Assembly (NCBI GenBank): GCA_936432065.2
Contig: OW386293.2
Coordinates: 104,305,795-104,369,794, forward strand
DNA length: 64,000 nt
Reading direction: 5' to 3'
DNA from: Rutpela maculata
Taxonomy: Eukaryota; Arthropoda; Insecta; Coleoptera; Cerambycidae
Shown: positions 34,566-45,750 of the stretch, in pieces
Position numbering within the stretch: the first letter of the stretch is position 1
Layout of the letters: every line of letters begins with the position of its first letter
Notes under the pieces: generated by a model
What the model was told of the DNA's origin: nothing
The model's input: only the letters and a program-made list of their open reading frames with translations
Databases searched by the model: none
Translations under genes and position numbers: made by a program

Positions 34566-36215
34566 ATGGAGATGAAATTGTTTCTCCTGCTGTTGGGATC
34601 AGCACTCTATCGATACAAAATTACCCCGATCAATAACACTGTTGGTGTATACTAAAACCAAGACACAGACATCGTGGTGACAAATGACAAATGGACTCTG
34701 CTAGTGCATAAAAATATTTCATCCCTCAAACTAGCTTTTGACAAAAATCAAAATATCTTAGACAAAATCTTGTACACTCTCAATAATGGTGATCATAAGT
34801 CAATTATTTTTACGAGTGAAATTAAAACAGACTTTAACCTTTTAACACAAGTATCCAACCCTATAAAAACGAAATTCGACGAAATCTTTTCAGATACAAA
34901 AAGATATAAACGAGGAATACTTAACGGTATTGGTACAATATTCAAATCCATAACTGGAAATCTAGATGCCGAAGACGGCCAGTACTATACTAATTGTATA
35001 AATAAACTAAATAATGACGAACATCAATTGGAAAACTTAATCAAAAATCAAATTTCAGTTACAACTTCTGTTATTAAAACTTCAACTCGACTATACAAAA
35101 ATTACAAATTGACGAGGAAACATTTAACAAAGATCTCGAAGAAATCGCACACACAATTCAAACCCTGACTCAAGCTATTAAGGCTGCTCACATAAAACTA
35201 AAATTTTTATACATTTCCGAACAATTAATATATATCGAAGATAATTTGAACGACATTCTGAATTCAATAACATTTGCCAGATTAGGAATCATTCACACAT
35301 CAGTCATAACCCCTAATCATTTGGTAACAGCATTACAAGAAATTTCACAGAGCTTACGAAGGAACAATTTGCCACTTCCTATTAAATTATTGGCAGTTGC
35401 TAAGTATTTGGATATTATTGAATTACAGGCATTTCAAGTTGATTCTAACTTAGTATTTGTTTTAACAATACCACTTGTTGAACCTCAAAATTATAACACC
35501 TATCGTCTATACCCTATCCTGATACTTGATAACAGAACTGGTCTACATCACATTTTATCTATCTCACAAAAGTTTATCGAGAGAGACGATGATTCTTTAA
35601 TGTACATACCTATACAAAATTTGAAAGAATGCAAACCACTTTACTTTGGAACCAAACTATGTTCGAACCTGTTTGCATATCCTATCGACCAAAATGCCAT
35701 ATGTGAAGCCAGAATACCAAAACCATTGCCGAAACTGCCAGAGAACTGTCAAATTTCCTTCATTATTAGTCAAGGATACAACATTCAAGAAATTAAAGAC
35801 AACACATGGCTAGTAATTAATTCCGAACCACTTCACATCACCATCAACTGTCCAAAGAGAAAATCCACAACAGAGTTAATCAACAAAAATTCCATCATCA
35901 AACTACAACCAGGATGTTACGCCTATGCAGACATTACTAAAATACAAGCCAGTGCTAACGATTTTTCCGAAATTAAGGACAATTCACATCCTATCCAAAT
36001 TCCCTTTGAATGCTGTAATCACATGCCTGACAAAATCGAAATTCCAAAATTAAAACCTCTCAAATTAAACAGTCTCGACGTAGAAGATCTAGATGTTGCT
36101 AAAAGCAAACTAGAGCAATATTCCAAAGACCTGGATGACCTCATAAACGAATCTTTTGTGACCAAACATGTATCTTGGTTCACATATTTTATAATCACTC
36201 TCATCACTCTCATCA
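34566..36215 (+). pseudogene. env-type fusion glycoprotein gene of the LTR element, broken
   Basis: An ATG at 34566 (and 34572) opens a hydrophobic leader like a signal peptide, ended by an in-frame TAA at 34653. The body resumes in another frame at 34674-35168, with a basic furin-like site (KRYKR, about 34899-34913) followed by a glycine-rich hydrophobic segment as in baculovirus F-type fusion proteins. After a frameshift near 35100 a 324-codon frame (35246-36220) carries the cysteine-containing ectodomain and the start of a membrane anchor. The anchor is cut by a LINE at about 36216. With two frame breaks and the insertion, no functional product is expected. Confidence 0.8.
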
Positions 36216-36950
36216 ACTGATTTTTTGTTGAAAAAATTAGCTACACATTGCTTCGTATTATGGCAAATGAGAAGTAAAGTTAACCTAGACATTTTGAAGT
36301 CATATTATTTTGCACATATACACTCGTCTATTAACTATGGTATTATATGCTGGGGAAATTGCTCTAGAGTTAATGAAATCTTGATAATACAGAAAAAAAT
36401 TATTCGCACGATGTTATTTAGACCTATCACTGCATCTTGTAGAGGACTATTTAAGCAATTAAATATACTAACAGTATCTTCCCTATATATATTTAACTCA
36501 TTAGTTTTTGTGAAATCTAATCCAGAGAATTTCATACAAGCTCGAGATGGAAGTTCTCGTTATGGGCTTAGGATGAATTTTAACATAAGTATTCCGCATC
36601 ATCGATTGTCTCTGGTTACTAATGGCCCCACTATAATGGGTATAAAACTTTTTAATAAGCTCCCTGCTAATATTAAAAATCTTGAAAGATTAAATGAATT
36701 TAAGGCCGCTGTAAGGAATTTATTAATAAGGTTTAGTTTCTACTCTGTCACTGAATATTTTACTGCTGATTTTAATAATTAATTTTTAACATGTATTTCA
36801 CTCACTTGTATGTGTGGCTATTTTATTTTTGTATATTTTAAGTCCTTTATTGTTGATAAAGCGATTTTATATTTGTTTCTATTGACAATATTCTATACTT
36901 GTGTAAGCGAGTCTCATGAAAATAAAGCTTTATTATCATTATTATTATTA
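36216..36950 (+). pseudogene. LINE-D fragment inside env
   Basis: A 185-codon frame (36225-36782) holds the C-terminal RT region of a Jockey/CR1-like LINE: SSINYGIICWGN, IIQKKIIRTMLFRP, then GPTIMGIKLFNKLPANIKNL to a stop at 36780-36782. A short 3' untranslated part ends in (ATT)n at 36930-36950. The 5' part, including the catalytic motifs, is missing, as usual for truncated LINE insertions. Confidence 0.8.
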
Positions 36951-37150
36951 TTATCATTCTATTAGTTCTACTGTACATAACCTGTAAATGCAGAAGAAGA
37001 AGATGTAGAGCATTGCAAATGCAACCCTCGACGATAACCCTCCTTCACCTCCTTCAGAGCGAAGCAGAGTATTCACCAAATTTCCTAGACTTATCCCTCC
37101 AAGAAAGCGACCCGGTATTAAACCTCAAGAAGAAGAGAACATCGAGTTAA
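36951..37150 (+). pseudogene. env anchor and cytoplasmic tail, continuation
   Basis: After the LINE the env frame resumes with the rest of the hydrophobic anchor, then a basic stretch of Cys, Lys and Arg and a tail of about 45 residues to TAA at 37148-37150. This shows that the LINE entered the middle of the transmembrane segment. A 3' untranslated region follows to the polypurine tract. Confidence 0.75.
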
Positions 37151-37383
37151 CATAGACTTTCATATGTGGTGTTTTGTATTTTATTATTATTTATTATTTT
37201 ATTATTACATTTATGTAATGTATTACTCGCTTATTATTATTATCGTTTACCAATTTTAACTTTTACGTATTTCATTATTTTGCTTTGTATTCATTCAACA
37301 TTGTTTCAATTTATTTTGCATTATAGTCATTTAACGTTTCTAACAATTTTCAAAAGTTGCTGCACAACATCAACTTTTTTATT

Positions 37384-37394
37384 AAGGGGGAAGT
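37384..37394 (+). promoter_or_regulatory. Polypurine tract
   Basis: AAGGGGGAAG lies directly before the 3' LTR start (TTGTTATA), the normal position for second-strand priming. Confidence 0.8.
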
Positions 37395-37742
37395 TGTTAT
37401 ATAAAAGTATATGCTTATTACCAAGACTTGGTCATAACAAACCTTCACAGGTATATCATATTACATGATAACGACTTCTTTTATTAATCGCTCATCTTTC
37501 ACCTTTGTTTCTCACATTTTATGCTGAAGGTTGAATTGTATTTCCTTTGTTCTTTATTTTGCTTATGTTGACTCTGTATGTTATAAACACGACTAGACAT
37601 GCTTTGTAAAGTCAGTTATTAAACTCACTTAGAATGAAACACTTCTAATTATTATTATATTCCTTCTCCAAGAGCCAACGTTGGCTCCATTTAAGTAAAT
37701 AAAAGTTTTTTAAAAGTCATTCATGTGAACCGTGATCTAACA
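37395..37742 (+). repeat. 3' LTR
   Basis: 348 bp, TGTTATA to CTAACA, matching the 5' LTR apart from substitutions and the 14-bp gap. The TATA-like and AATAAA motifs are conserved. Confidence 0.85.
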
Positions 37743-37919
37743 TCAATACATCGTCGGTTTGCTTTCCTAACTTACATGTCTCAGTAGTATAGAGAAAATG
37801 TAGAAAACTATGGCTTTAGCAAGTCTGATTTTTGAGATTGTCCTTTATGAAATTCCTACGGTTCCAGCTTTGAATTTGGAGGTTGTCTACAATATGTGAT
37901 GTGGTTATGTTTTATAGCA

Positions 37920-38060
37920 GAAAATTGATAGATTGTATTTGTCTGATCCTCATCAATTTGTTCATTTTAATGATGCTAATTCTTGTAATACTGTTATTAA
38001 ATTTGGTGTCCCTCAAAATTCTGATTTGGGACTGGTTTTATACATGAAACTTCATTAATT
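37920..38060 (+). pseudogene. LINE-E reverse transcriptase, left piece
   Basis: Encodes YLSDPHQFVHFNDANS and GVPQNSDLGLVLYM, the RT segment up to motif B (normally GVPQGSILGPLLF). The frame is cut by the ACTTCCAC element at 38061 and resumes at about 38803. 37743-37919, between the 3' LTR and this piece, shows nothing recognisable. Confidence 0.65.
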
Positions 38061-38797
38061 ACTTCCACGTCCAGTGGAAGTATAGTAACGACAAAAAAAT
38101 TTTTAAAAATTTTTATTGTCCAAATAGGCTTAAAATGTCATGAAACGTCGAGATTTTAAGTTTGAGCGAAAAAAAATTTTCTGTCTGTCTGTCGGTCTGT
38201 CTGTCGGTCTGTCGGTCTTTCTGTCGGTCTGTCTGTAACTTTTTTTTGTGCGCACGTTTACTCTGGAACCGTTTAAGATATTGACTTGAAATTTGGTACA
38301 CATATGTACTTTAACGAGATCTAGAACTAGATTATATTTTCATCTTGTTCCGTCGAAGGGTTGGGGGGTAAATTGGGGTAAATTTGGGGTAAATGGGTAA
38401 ATCAAGCAGGTAAAAGTCCATGAAATTAGTATTTAGTATATACAAGAGAAGCTAAGGTCTCAAAAAGATTTTTGGCATTAGCCACCCCCATTACCACCCC
38501 CACCTCCTTATTAAAGGGGATGAAAAAAAATTGTGATTTAGTGTATGTACAGGAACCAGAAACCTCAAAATATTTTTTCACTTCATCCACCCCCACTACC
38601 ACCCCCCCTATTACCACCCCCACCCCACTACCGATGTGGAGTATCGTTTTATGGGTTTTTGGGGTAGAGGATTTCAAATATTATATTATTATAGTTCCAT
38701 AAACAATTATTTTCACATACAAAGTTTTTTCGTTGTGAGTGACTTGGATAGAGAATCTGGATGTGGAAGTAGTGATTCCTTGGGCAGCGGTTTTTTT
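38061..38797 (-). mobile_element. ACTTCCAC-family element, full-length copy
   Basis: The best reference copy: it starts with the hairpin ACTTCCACGTCCAGTGGAAGT and ends GGATGTGGAAGTAGTG then ATTCCTTGGGCAGCGG. The interior has a CTGTCTGTCGGTCTG repeat (38183-38235), GGGGTAAATTGGGG steps and CACCCCCACTACC blocks. Short open frames on both strands are repeat shadows. It divides LINE-E, whose YADD motif region continues directly after it. Confidence 0.8.
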
Positions 38798-38802
38798 AAG
38801 AT

Positions 38803-39005
38803 GACACAGCATACCCACAAAGATAGTAATATTTTATTATTAAAGTCTCAAAACAGTCTGTCTATATAGAGTTCATAACTAGTATTTAAATGATAAGCTA
38901 GTATTAAATAATGATAAGAGAGAAACCATGATTATCTGTTTAATATAGCGTTAAAGTTTTGGGCATTATTTTGGACAGTAAGTTAACATGGGAAGAACAT
39001 TTTTT
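38803..39005 (+). pseudogene. LINE-E reverse transcriptase, right piece
   Basis: ATGACACAGCA at 38804 reads as the DDTA of the catalytic (Y/F)ADDTA motif C, followed by LLLKSQNSLSI. VKVLGIILDSKLTWEEHFF is at about 38950-39005. The Tyr/Phe-Ala half of motif C is lost at the insertion boundary. Downstream sequence is not LINE-like. Confidence 0.65.
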
Positions 39006-39940
39006 TACTATATTTTGTATCCATTTGACGTGTCAAAGAATAATTTGTGTGTATATGACCAACAAAGATCTATCTATCTATCTATTATGCTACGCTGTGC
39101 TGTGCTGTGATATTATGTGATTACTGTTCTCAAAAAATGTGTAAAATTTTTGTGCTATACTTTCTGAATTTTTTTGGTTCAGTGATGAAAACTGCGAAAG
39201 ATACATCACATTACTGAAAAATTTTAAAACAAAGATTTAGCAGGAAAGAACGACATATTTTTATTCTTTAAATTCTAGATACATTAGCTCTCACCATGAA
39301 AAACACCTATGGCTACATTTAAACAAAATTATACCCAGCGCCTACGCAGAATTTATTCACCGCTGATTATGACATTTCATATGCCCCATAAAATATGTTC
39401 CCTGATTACACCATCGCCTCACTCTCGTCTTAGAACATAAGTTCGAGTGCAAGCCGGTAGATTACCTTTAACTTTCATTACCTTAAAGATACACCTATGC
39501 AGAAAAAGCGGGCTAAATTATATAACGGGGTAAAAAAATCCACATTACGTTCATTAATGTTGAACTTTCTTTACGACTAGAGGTTAACATAGCGTATTAT
39601 AGCGAAAATAAAAGTGCATTTTATGTAATCGTCTTCCCGCACACATGTAATCTGAGCTGCATGCATGATAGTAAAAGTGAAACGTGTGTTCTTGAACTTG
39701 TACTAGCTCAGGCAATTAAACATTAATGTTTCTTTATTGTCAGTAATTTCGTTTCATAAGCTCACAGGAAACTGTTCATGGCGTTTCTAGAATTAATTTT
39801 AGCAATAAACTCCTTATGTTATAACTAATTAGAATTTCTGAAAGACAGGTGTTACACGTTTTAGATTGGTTAATATATATAAATATATATCATTTACGTC
39901 TTTGAAAATTATTTTTCATGTCTAAATATGTTCATATACA
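39006..39940. other. Gap, no gene seen
   Basis: A short (CTAT)n run lies at 39069-39087. Otherwise AT-rich with no domain or repeat recognised. Confidence 0.35.
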
Positions 39941-41350
39941 GAGTGTTATACAGGTCGATACAAACCTTTTATGAGTTGGTAGAATACGTCATCAAGAACC
40001 CATTCATCTACACTTACCTTAGTGCAAAGTATTACAGTTTTCGACTTATTTTTTTTAAATCACGCATTTCTAAATAGATTTACGTTCTATAAAAATAATT
40101 ATAAAGCTAATAGCCAAGGAGGTAGCGACAGATTCTTCGCGTTAATATCTATAAAGCTAGATTTTTTCCCATGATAGCTTAATGATGAAAGTGCAATTCT
40201 ACCAAACTATACGTGTTGCAAAAATGAGTAAAAAATTAAACAACATTATGCAAAAAGAGATATCGTTTTTCTGAAATGTCACAAAATGCTACTTCGTGTA
40301 AAGAATAATTATCGAGATATTCGAGGAAATGTAAGAAATTACACGTTTTCCTATAGAGTGTATGTAAATCTTAAAAAAACAATTTTTCTCGGAGCGTCAA
40401 AGTAGTACATGATATTAAGTGAACATCGTATATGAGATCGATTTCAGTCAATTACCGATTAATTACGGTGATAATATAGAGAAATGTTACCGAAAAAAAA
40501 AAGTACCAAATTCCACCCCCTCTAATTCTTTCATTTTTGTAGGAATTTAAAAAATAGAAAAACGGGTTTTAGCAAATTTAATTCTATTTAAATTAGCTAG
40601 AGTAGTCTTTTGGCGTAGGAGCCAAGATTAAAAAGTTCAAAATTTTCGATTTTTTGCCGTACATGGCCGACATTTCAGTAGTTATCTCCGAAACGAAAAA
40701 AATTAAAAAATTCTGATGATAGCAAAAGATTCGCAGTGGAAAATTCTCGTTTGACCTTATTTTTTATTTCGAGCTAACTCCCACCGTTTCGGAGATATCT
40801 GTAAAAAATAGCAAAATACAGTTTTTATTTCGCAGCCGAAATAATTGCAAAGACATGCAATCTTGACACGTTCATATTTTTCTAAAAACACCATTGGGAT
40901 GGGCGTACGATGTCGCAACGTGAAGAGGAAGTCTTCCAGATAAACTTGATCGTAAACTGCACGGCGATATTCGAAAATTCGACTCGGCACGAACGAATCA
41001 AAAGTAGCATTTTGTGACATCTCAGAAAATCGATATCTCTTTTTGCAACATGTTTTTTAGTTTTTTACTCATTTTTGCAAGACTTATAAATTGGCAGAAT
41101 TGCACCTCCATCATAGATACTATCTAAACTTTATAAAAAAAAAAATCTAGCTTTATAGAAATTATTTCACAAAAACTCCCTGGCTATAACCGTTTTCGAG
41201 ATATTTGAGCCGAAATGTTGCCATTTGTTCATATTGAATAATTGTAATCTTTTGAACATTTCAGTTCTTTAAGTGGGACAACCTGCATGTAATTTACCAA
41301 TTTAAAAAGATAATCATGTTTAAAGAATTTTTCATATCTTATGAATTAAA
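39941..41350. repeat. Foldback repeat with a mariner-like edge
   Basis: 40085-40310 is the diverged complement of 40995-41195 (for example AAAGAGATATCG at 40254 against CGATATCTCTTT at 41031). 41200-41350 reappears inverted at 48780-48960. ACAGAGTGTTATACAGG at 39941 may be an outer end. It has no coding sequence and is probably an old non-autonomous DNA element. Confidence 0.55.
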
Positions 41351-42017
41351 TAACATTTGAAGTTACCTTTGGAAAAAATAACAAATAATATTATTTATCA
41401 TGTAATTTCAACATTTAAGCAATAAAAAACAATGGGTCTTTCCCACGTTTTTTTTTATTGAATATTTAAAACAACTCACCCGTATTTTTTCCTTTTTTAA
41501 GGAATTTGCTTCTTTTCTACAGAAAAAAATATTATGTTATATGAATTTAAAATTGGCGGCATTATTTCTCCACTAATGACGCATTCGGCGGACGGACCAA
41601 TCAGTATACTCTAGCACCCTTAATAGAGGCTACATATGAGCAGATTGTACGTATAAGTGTTTGTCTCTTTCTAACTTTACCGAATTGACAGACATGTCAT
41701 CCACGGTCAGTAAACTATACGGTTGCATCATCCAGCACCTTTTAGACGAAGGAGCGCGCGGGGGGGGGGGGGTGACCGAAAATGACGTAGCCTCTAGACC
41801 CAGCCAGGGCCGGCACTAAACATTTTGCTACTCACTCAATTAATAAACACTGATATAAACGAATAGTATACAATGGGACGACAGCAGTCTAGTCTAATGA
41901 CGTGTGACATTTTCGATACACAACATAACCTCAGCAAATTAGTTTTATGTACTTTTGTTTTCTAGTGTTTCGTGTTTTTATTTGTGATTGTGAATCTTAT
42001 TTGGACTATATATAAAA
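41351..42017. other. Gap; poly(G) run and possible 5' flank of THAP exon
   Basis: A run of about 14 G lies at 41759-41772. A TATATATAAAA motif at 42007-42016 directly precedes the THAP start codon, too close to be its own core promoter. No other gene signal. Confidence 0.35.
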
Positions 42018-42298
42018 ATGGTTGTAAAGCATTGTATTGTGTCATCTTGTAAAAATACAATTGTAAACGTTAGTTCTAAATTATTTATTTCAATACCCAA
42101 ACACCCAATCATTCGAAGAGCATGGGCTATGGCGTTGAATATAAACAACTTATCGTATTCAGGAAGACAGAGTTTGTGAAGATCATTTTGATGTAAGAAT
42201 ACACCTTCTTGTAAAAAAAATGTATATACGTACACATTCCAGCATAATTGAATTTAATTATATATTTTCAGCTTAAACAAGACAGTGTCAGCTTTTAA
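42018..42298 (+). pseudogene. THAP-domain gene remnant, two exons
   Basis: ATG at 42018 opens MVVKHCIVSSCKNTIVNVSS, then a proline-containing segment and RRAWAMAL: the C-x4-C pair and invariant Trp of a THAP zinc finger. The second zinc pair, VCEDHFD, follows in another frame because of a net 1-nt shift near 42171. GAT|GTAAGAAT at 42192 is a splice donor and TATATTTTCAG|CTTAAAC ends a 79-nt intron at 42271, continuing HFD as LKQDS. A stop follows at 42296-42298. THAP domains bind DNA in P-element-type transposases and host factors. This copy is broken and lacks any downstream domain. Confidence 0.6.
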
Positions 42299-43024
42299 AT
42301 AATTAATAAGAAACACAGTTATAAAGTGAAAATTCTAGATACGTATGATCACAACGTAAATAAGAGAACATAACCTATATATTTCTCTAATACCCATTTT
42401 ATTTCCATCAGTGTTGCCAAGTGTCAGTTATTTGTTGAGAGCCGACATGTAAAGTGCGTTTCTTCTGTTAATTATTATCATTTTTATTATAATAGGCGGT
42501 ATTATTTAACGGAAATTCATTATTTTCAAAAGCGGAGATAAAAGACACTTTAGTGAAATAATTAAAGCATTTCCTCTAATGTTAAACATCCATGTACATT
42601 AAGCAATATGGAAATAGTCTCATCGGCAGGTTTCTAGACGAGATGTAAAATTCGAAAATGTCAACAGACTCGGTTAATGTTCGTATGAAGACGGAAATTG
42701 TTTAATTTTGATTGGATGTAATTGAGCGAGTTTACTTGTTTGAAATATGGAGTAAATTAGACAATATTTTTATTTTTAAAATATCCATTTAAAATTAAAA
42801 TATTATACGATATGACGTGTATATACAATATTTATTAGGTGTTAGTAAATGATTTATGACAAAATAAACATCAAGTTCAATTACGTGGGAAAGGCTCATT
42901 ACGATCATAAAACAATAGCAATTTTCGCAACTAATGAAATTAAAATAACTACCGTAAAAGGTGTTCAAAAATTATTGCCGTCATTAACACACATTGTAAA
43001 TCTATTAAGTAGTTTAGATCTACA
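42299..43024. other. Gap, no gene seen
   Basis: AT-rich; the 73-codon frame at 42849-43070 is opposite a transposase relic and is best explained as its shadow. Confidence 0.35.
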
Positions 43025-43195
43025 AACTTTTAATAATGTATGCCGATTAATGGCCGTCACATTACCATAAATTTTATTATAAAGATCTGCCATGTCTTCT
43101 ATTGATTTTTTGTCAACTTCACTTTTTAAAAATCCCCTTAAATAAAGTCTAATGGAGTAAAGTCAGGAGATCGACCGGGCTACCTAAGTACTATA
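43025..43195 (-). pseudogene. Mariner-like transposase fragment, third-Asp region
   Basis: Reading downward gives ARSISxDFTPLDF across a frame shift (from the usual RSPDLTPLDFFLWG), then KSEVDKKSIEDMADLYNKIY. This is the same part of the protein as 380-560 but from a different family member. It is short and decayed. Confidence 0.5.
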
Positions 43196-43517
43196 ACGAG
43201 GTTATTTCTTAAAAGGAATTTATTTATAAAAGTCTTTAAAAAGAGAGAAATAGCATAGCCCTACCATTTTATTAAAAAACTATATTTTAAAGGTAGAAAT
43301 TAGCAAAAGAGAATCTATTAATTTAAATCAAAAACTTAGTTTATTACTTCAAAGAAAATAAATCCTAGTTATTCCGTGGCAAATAATTTTTTCGGATGCC
43401 AAACCCCCCCCCCCCCGCCTCTCCCAAAAAAAAATACCAGTCCGGGATATAATAAGGTAAAATTCGTAAATAAACTAAAAGACTTTTGAAATAAAAAAAT
43501 AACTAATTAACAATAAC
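43196..43517. other. Gap with poly(C) run
   Basis: About 14 C at 43406-43419 followed by an A-run; no gene. Confidence 0.5.
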
Positions 43518-43908
43518 AAAGGACACCGCACGTTTTATAGGTAAATTGGTGGCCTGTCAAATTTGATTATGATATGTTGTAGTTCAACTGATACTGAATA
43601 ATAAGTTCCTTTGGCAAAACTTCAAATTATGGACAGTTTCTCCGATAGATGGCTCCAAAGACTGGACCTACCTCTATCAACGATTTCTCAAAACGTACTA
43701 CAGGTATTGAAATGATAACTACTGGATATTATTAACTAGACCATTTGCCATTATTTGATCTTAGATTGATGTTCCTGAACTTCCGGTTTTGAAGGAAGTG
43801 ACGTCAAACCATGTTTTTCGAATGCACAAAATCCGTTTACTTCGATTTAATGCATTATATATAAAAGTAGCTTTATTAAAATTCGTTATCTTAGTAAATA
43901 AGTAATAG
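43518..43908 (+). mobile_element. Second copy of the long-TIR element end
   Basis: AAAGGACACCGCACGTTTTATAGG and the following 390 bp match the outer element at 15257-15604 joined to 17061-17100. It lacks the CAGGGTGATTC insert and so shows the empty TA target near 43860. The rest of the element is missing after TTAGTAAATAAGTAA. Confidence 0.8.
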
Positions 43909-45030
43909 ACGGAGAGCTGGCGGCCACGGAGGTACTACGATATTACCTCCTGCTGGAATTTTGAGAAGTAGTTGGGGGGACTATCAGGAAGTGCCATCTG
44001 CAAGGATTTTGCTCAAAACCCATGCAAAGGACACGTCAGACGACTCAAAAATGAAAAAAAATTTGCTCAAATAATGATCATACCTCCGGCTGAAAAGGAC
44101 CCCGGAACAAAACCCATGAAAATGTTGATTCGGTGGAACGGCTGAAATTTTGGTATTTTGTAGTTCAAGTCATGCTGATCAAAAGTTCTTATCACATCAA
44201 GCCAATCCTATGGACAGTTTTTGAGATACAGCTTGTCAAAGTTAGGTCATTTGCATCATTTTAGACATTCAAGAACTTTCTACTCCTAAACTATTAACTT
44301 TAGCAAAAAATTGCAAGGGTCGAAATATTTTTGTTCTAGTCCAATAAAGCTCAAGAATTTTTTATCAATTTTTAGATTAGGTGAAATATACATATGATAT
44401 ATTTCAGCATGCTTCGGTGGGATTGGCTGAAACTTTGCTATTTTGTAGTTAAAGTCATGCTGATCAAAAATTCCTATTGCACTGAATCTATCCTATGAGT
44501 GGTTTTCGCTCCAGGAGTGCCTGAAGGTCTAACAATGAGGTAACGGGTAATCTATATGTACGTATTTATGAATGGCTTCCAGCGTGTTTGTGTACTGTGT
44601 GTATGCGTTTGTGTGTATGTATGTGCCAGTGTATACAGAGTTCTCCGGAAATATCGATGACAAACTTCTGGTGAAGATTCTACATGCAAAAATATGTTCG
44701 CAAGTACTTTGAGCTACGGCCCTTTGAAAATGGCACCCAAAAATTGATTATTATATTTATTATTATTATTATATTTCAGAAACCTTTTGATTTACAGGGA
44801 CGCGACTTTATACATTTTTTGAGGTTAGGAAATCGGGGTTTGCAATTTAGGCAGTATACTCTGAAAGTGTATCCAATAACCTACATTTTAAGCCAAGGTA
44901 GATCAAGATTGATTAAGATTCGACTTGTAGATTTTTGTCCAAAAAAGGCTTTTTTTCCACTGTGCGCCTGAGAGGTATACTTTTTTTTCGAAAATTTATT
45001 TTACGAAATGAGGCTAGCACTCCACCCTTA
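43909..45030. other. Gap; imperfect 284-bp direct repeat
   Basis: 44129-44230 and 44413-44515 are related (GGCTGAAATTTTGGTATTTTGTAG and CATGCTGATCAAAA recur about 284 bp apart). Short open frames at 44684-45153 show no domain. I cannot name this sequence. Confidence 0.4.
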
Positions 45031-45224
45031 ATGTGGACACACCGGACAAAACCACCAAATCTTTTCCAGGTACTAGTTAGGTACGTAACCTTGGGGTCAG
45101 GGAATACAACTACACAATTTTTAAATGTATCACACTATATATTTATTCAGTAATATATGTACCAGTTACAAACCATTCACCAATAAACTGTTTTTTCCGG
45201 TGTGTCCACATTTTCTAATATGTA

Positions 45225-45750
45225 GATTGGAACAAGTGCATGATCTGTCAGAAAACAACTTCAGAAAATCTAAAATGTCCACCCAATGCACATAGAATCG
45301 AAGACAAGACAACATCATACCGGTCTTTCTTGAACAATATCATTGAGTTTAGAAGCTTGGAATTTTGGAAGCGACATAAGTGCGGATGAACTGGTGCAAA
45401 ACTATGGTGCATGGCACAAATCTTCTTACGTCAAGTTCAGCAATTTAAAGTTAGATAGACCTAAAAAGCGGAGAAATATTTCAGAAGGCAGCACAACTGT
45501 GGAGAAACGACCCCGGCGTGAAGTGAGTGACAAGATGGCGTGTTTGTTATATCGTGGAAGCAATGGACACCTTCATGAATTTCGAACTTTAACAGCTGAT
45601 AACGAGCATACATAAAATGGCATCAGAACTGCAATAAACTCAGTTGTTGGCAGCATTGGGAGGTGGTGATCTCATTGCCCTTGACGTCAAATATCATCTG
45701 CAATGTTATACAGCACTGACAAATCGCTCCTGGTCTCGCCTAAGAAAATA
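45225..45750 (+). pseudogene. Unnamed repeated protein, N-terminal part, plus copy
   Basis: DWNKCMICQKTTSENLKCP (from 45226) gives a CxxC-type start. After frame changes, 45343-45615 continues with AWHKSSYVKFSNLKLDR, RPRREVSDKMACLLYRGS and LHEFRTLTAD, and HLQCYTALTNRS ends at about 45745, where the strand switches. The order of segments matches the minus copy and the fragment at 11970-12148. In my memory this is an uncharacterised, highly multiplied invertebrate protein. Its role is unknown. Confidence 0.6.

Larger units (their letters stand above)
34017..37742 (+). mobile_element. Errantivirus-like LTR element lacking gag and pol
   Basis: A 362-bp 5' LTR and a 348-bp 3' LTR flank a leader, a broken env-type gene and a polypurine tract; a LINE sits inside env. 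No gag or pol sequence (protease, RT, RNase H, integrase) is present, so about 5 kb typical of the family are missing. Flanking bases (AAAA and TCAA) do not form a target duplication. The LTRs differ by a 14-bp gap and scattered substitutions, so it is not recent. It is classed with gypsy-group endogenous retroviruses of insects by the env type and the primer-binding site. Confidence 0.85.

Noticed and set aside
34361..34636. 91-codon frame starting in the 5' LTR as a gag remnant
   Set aside because: It begins inside the LTR, has no gag motif, and overlaps the signal-peptide-like start of env in another frame.
42007..42016. TATA box for the THAP exon
   Set aside because: It touches the start codon, leaving no room for a transcription start and leader.
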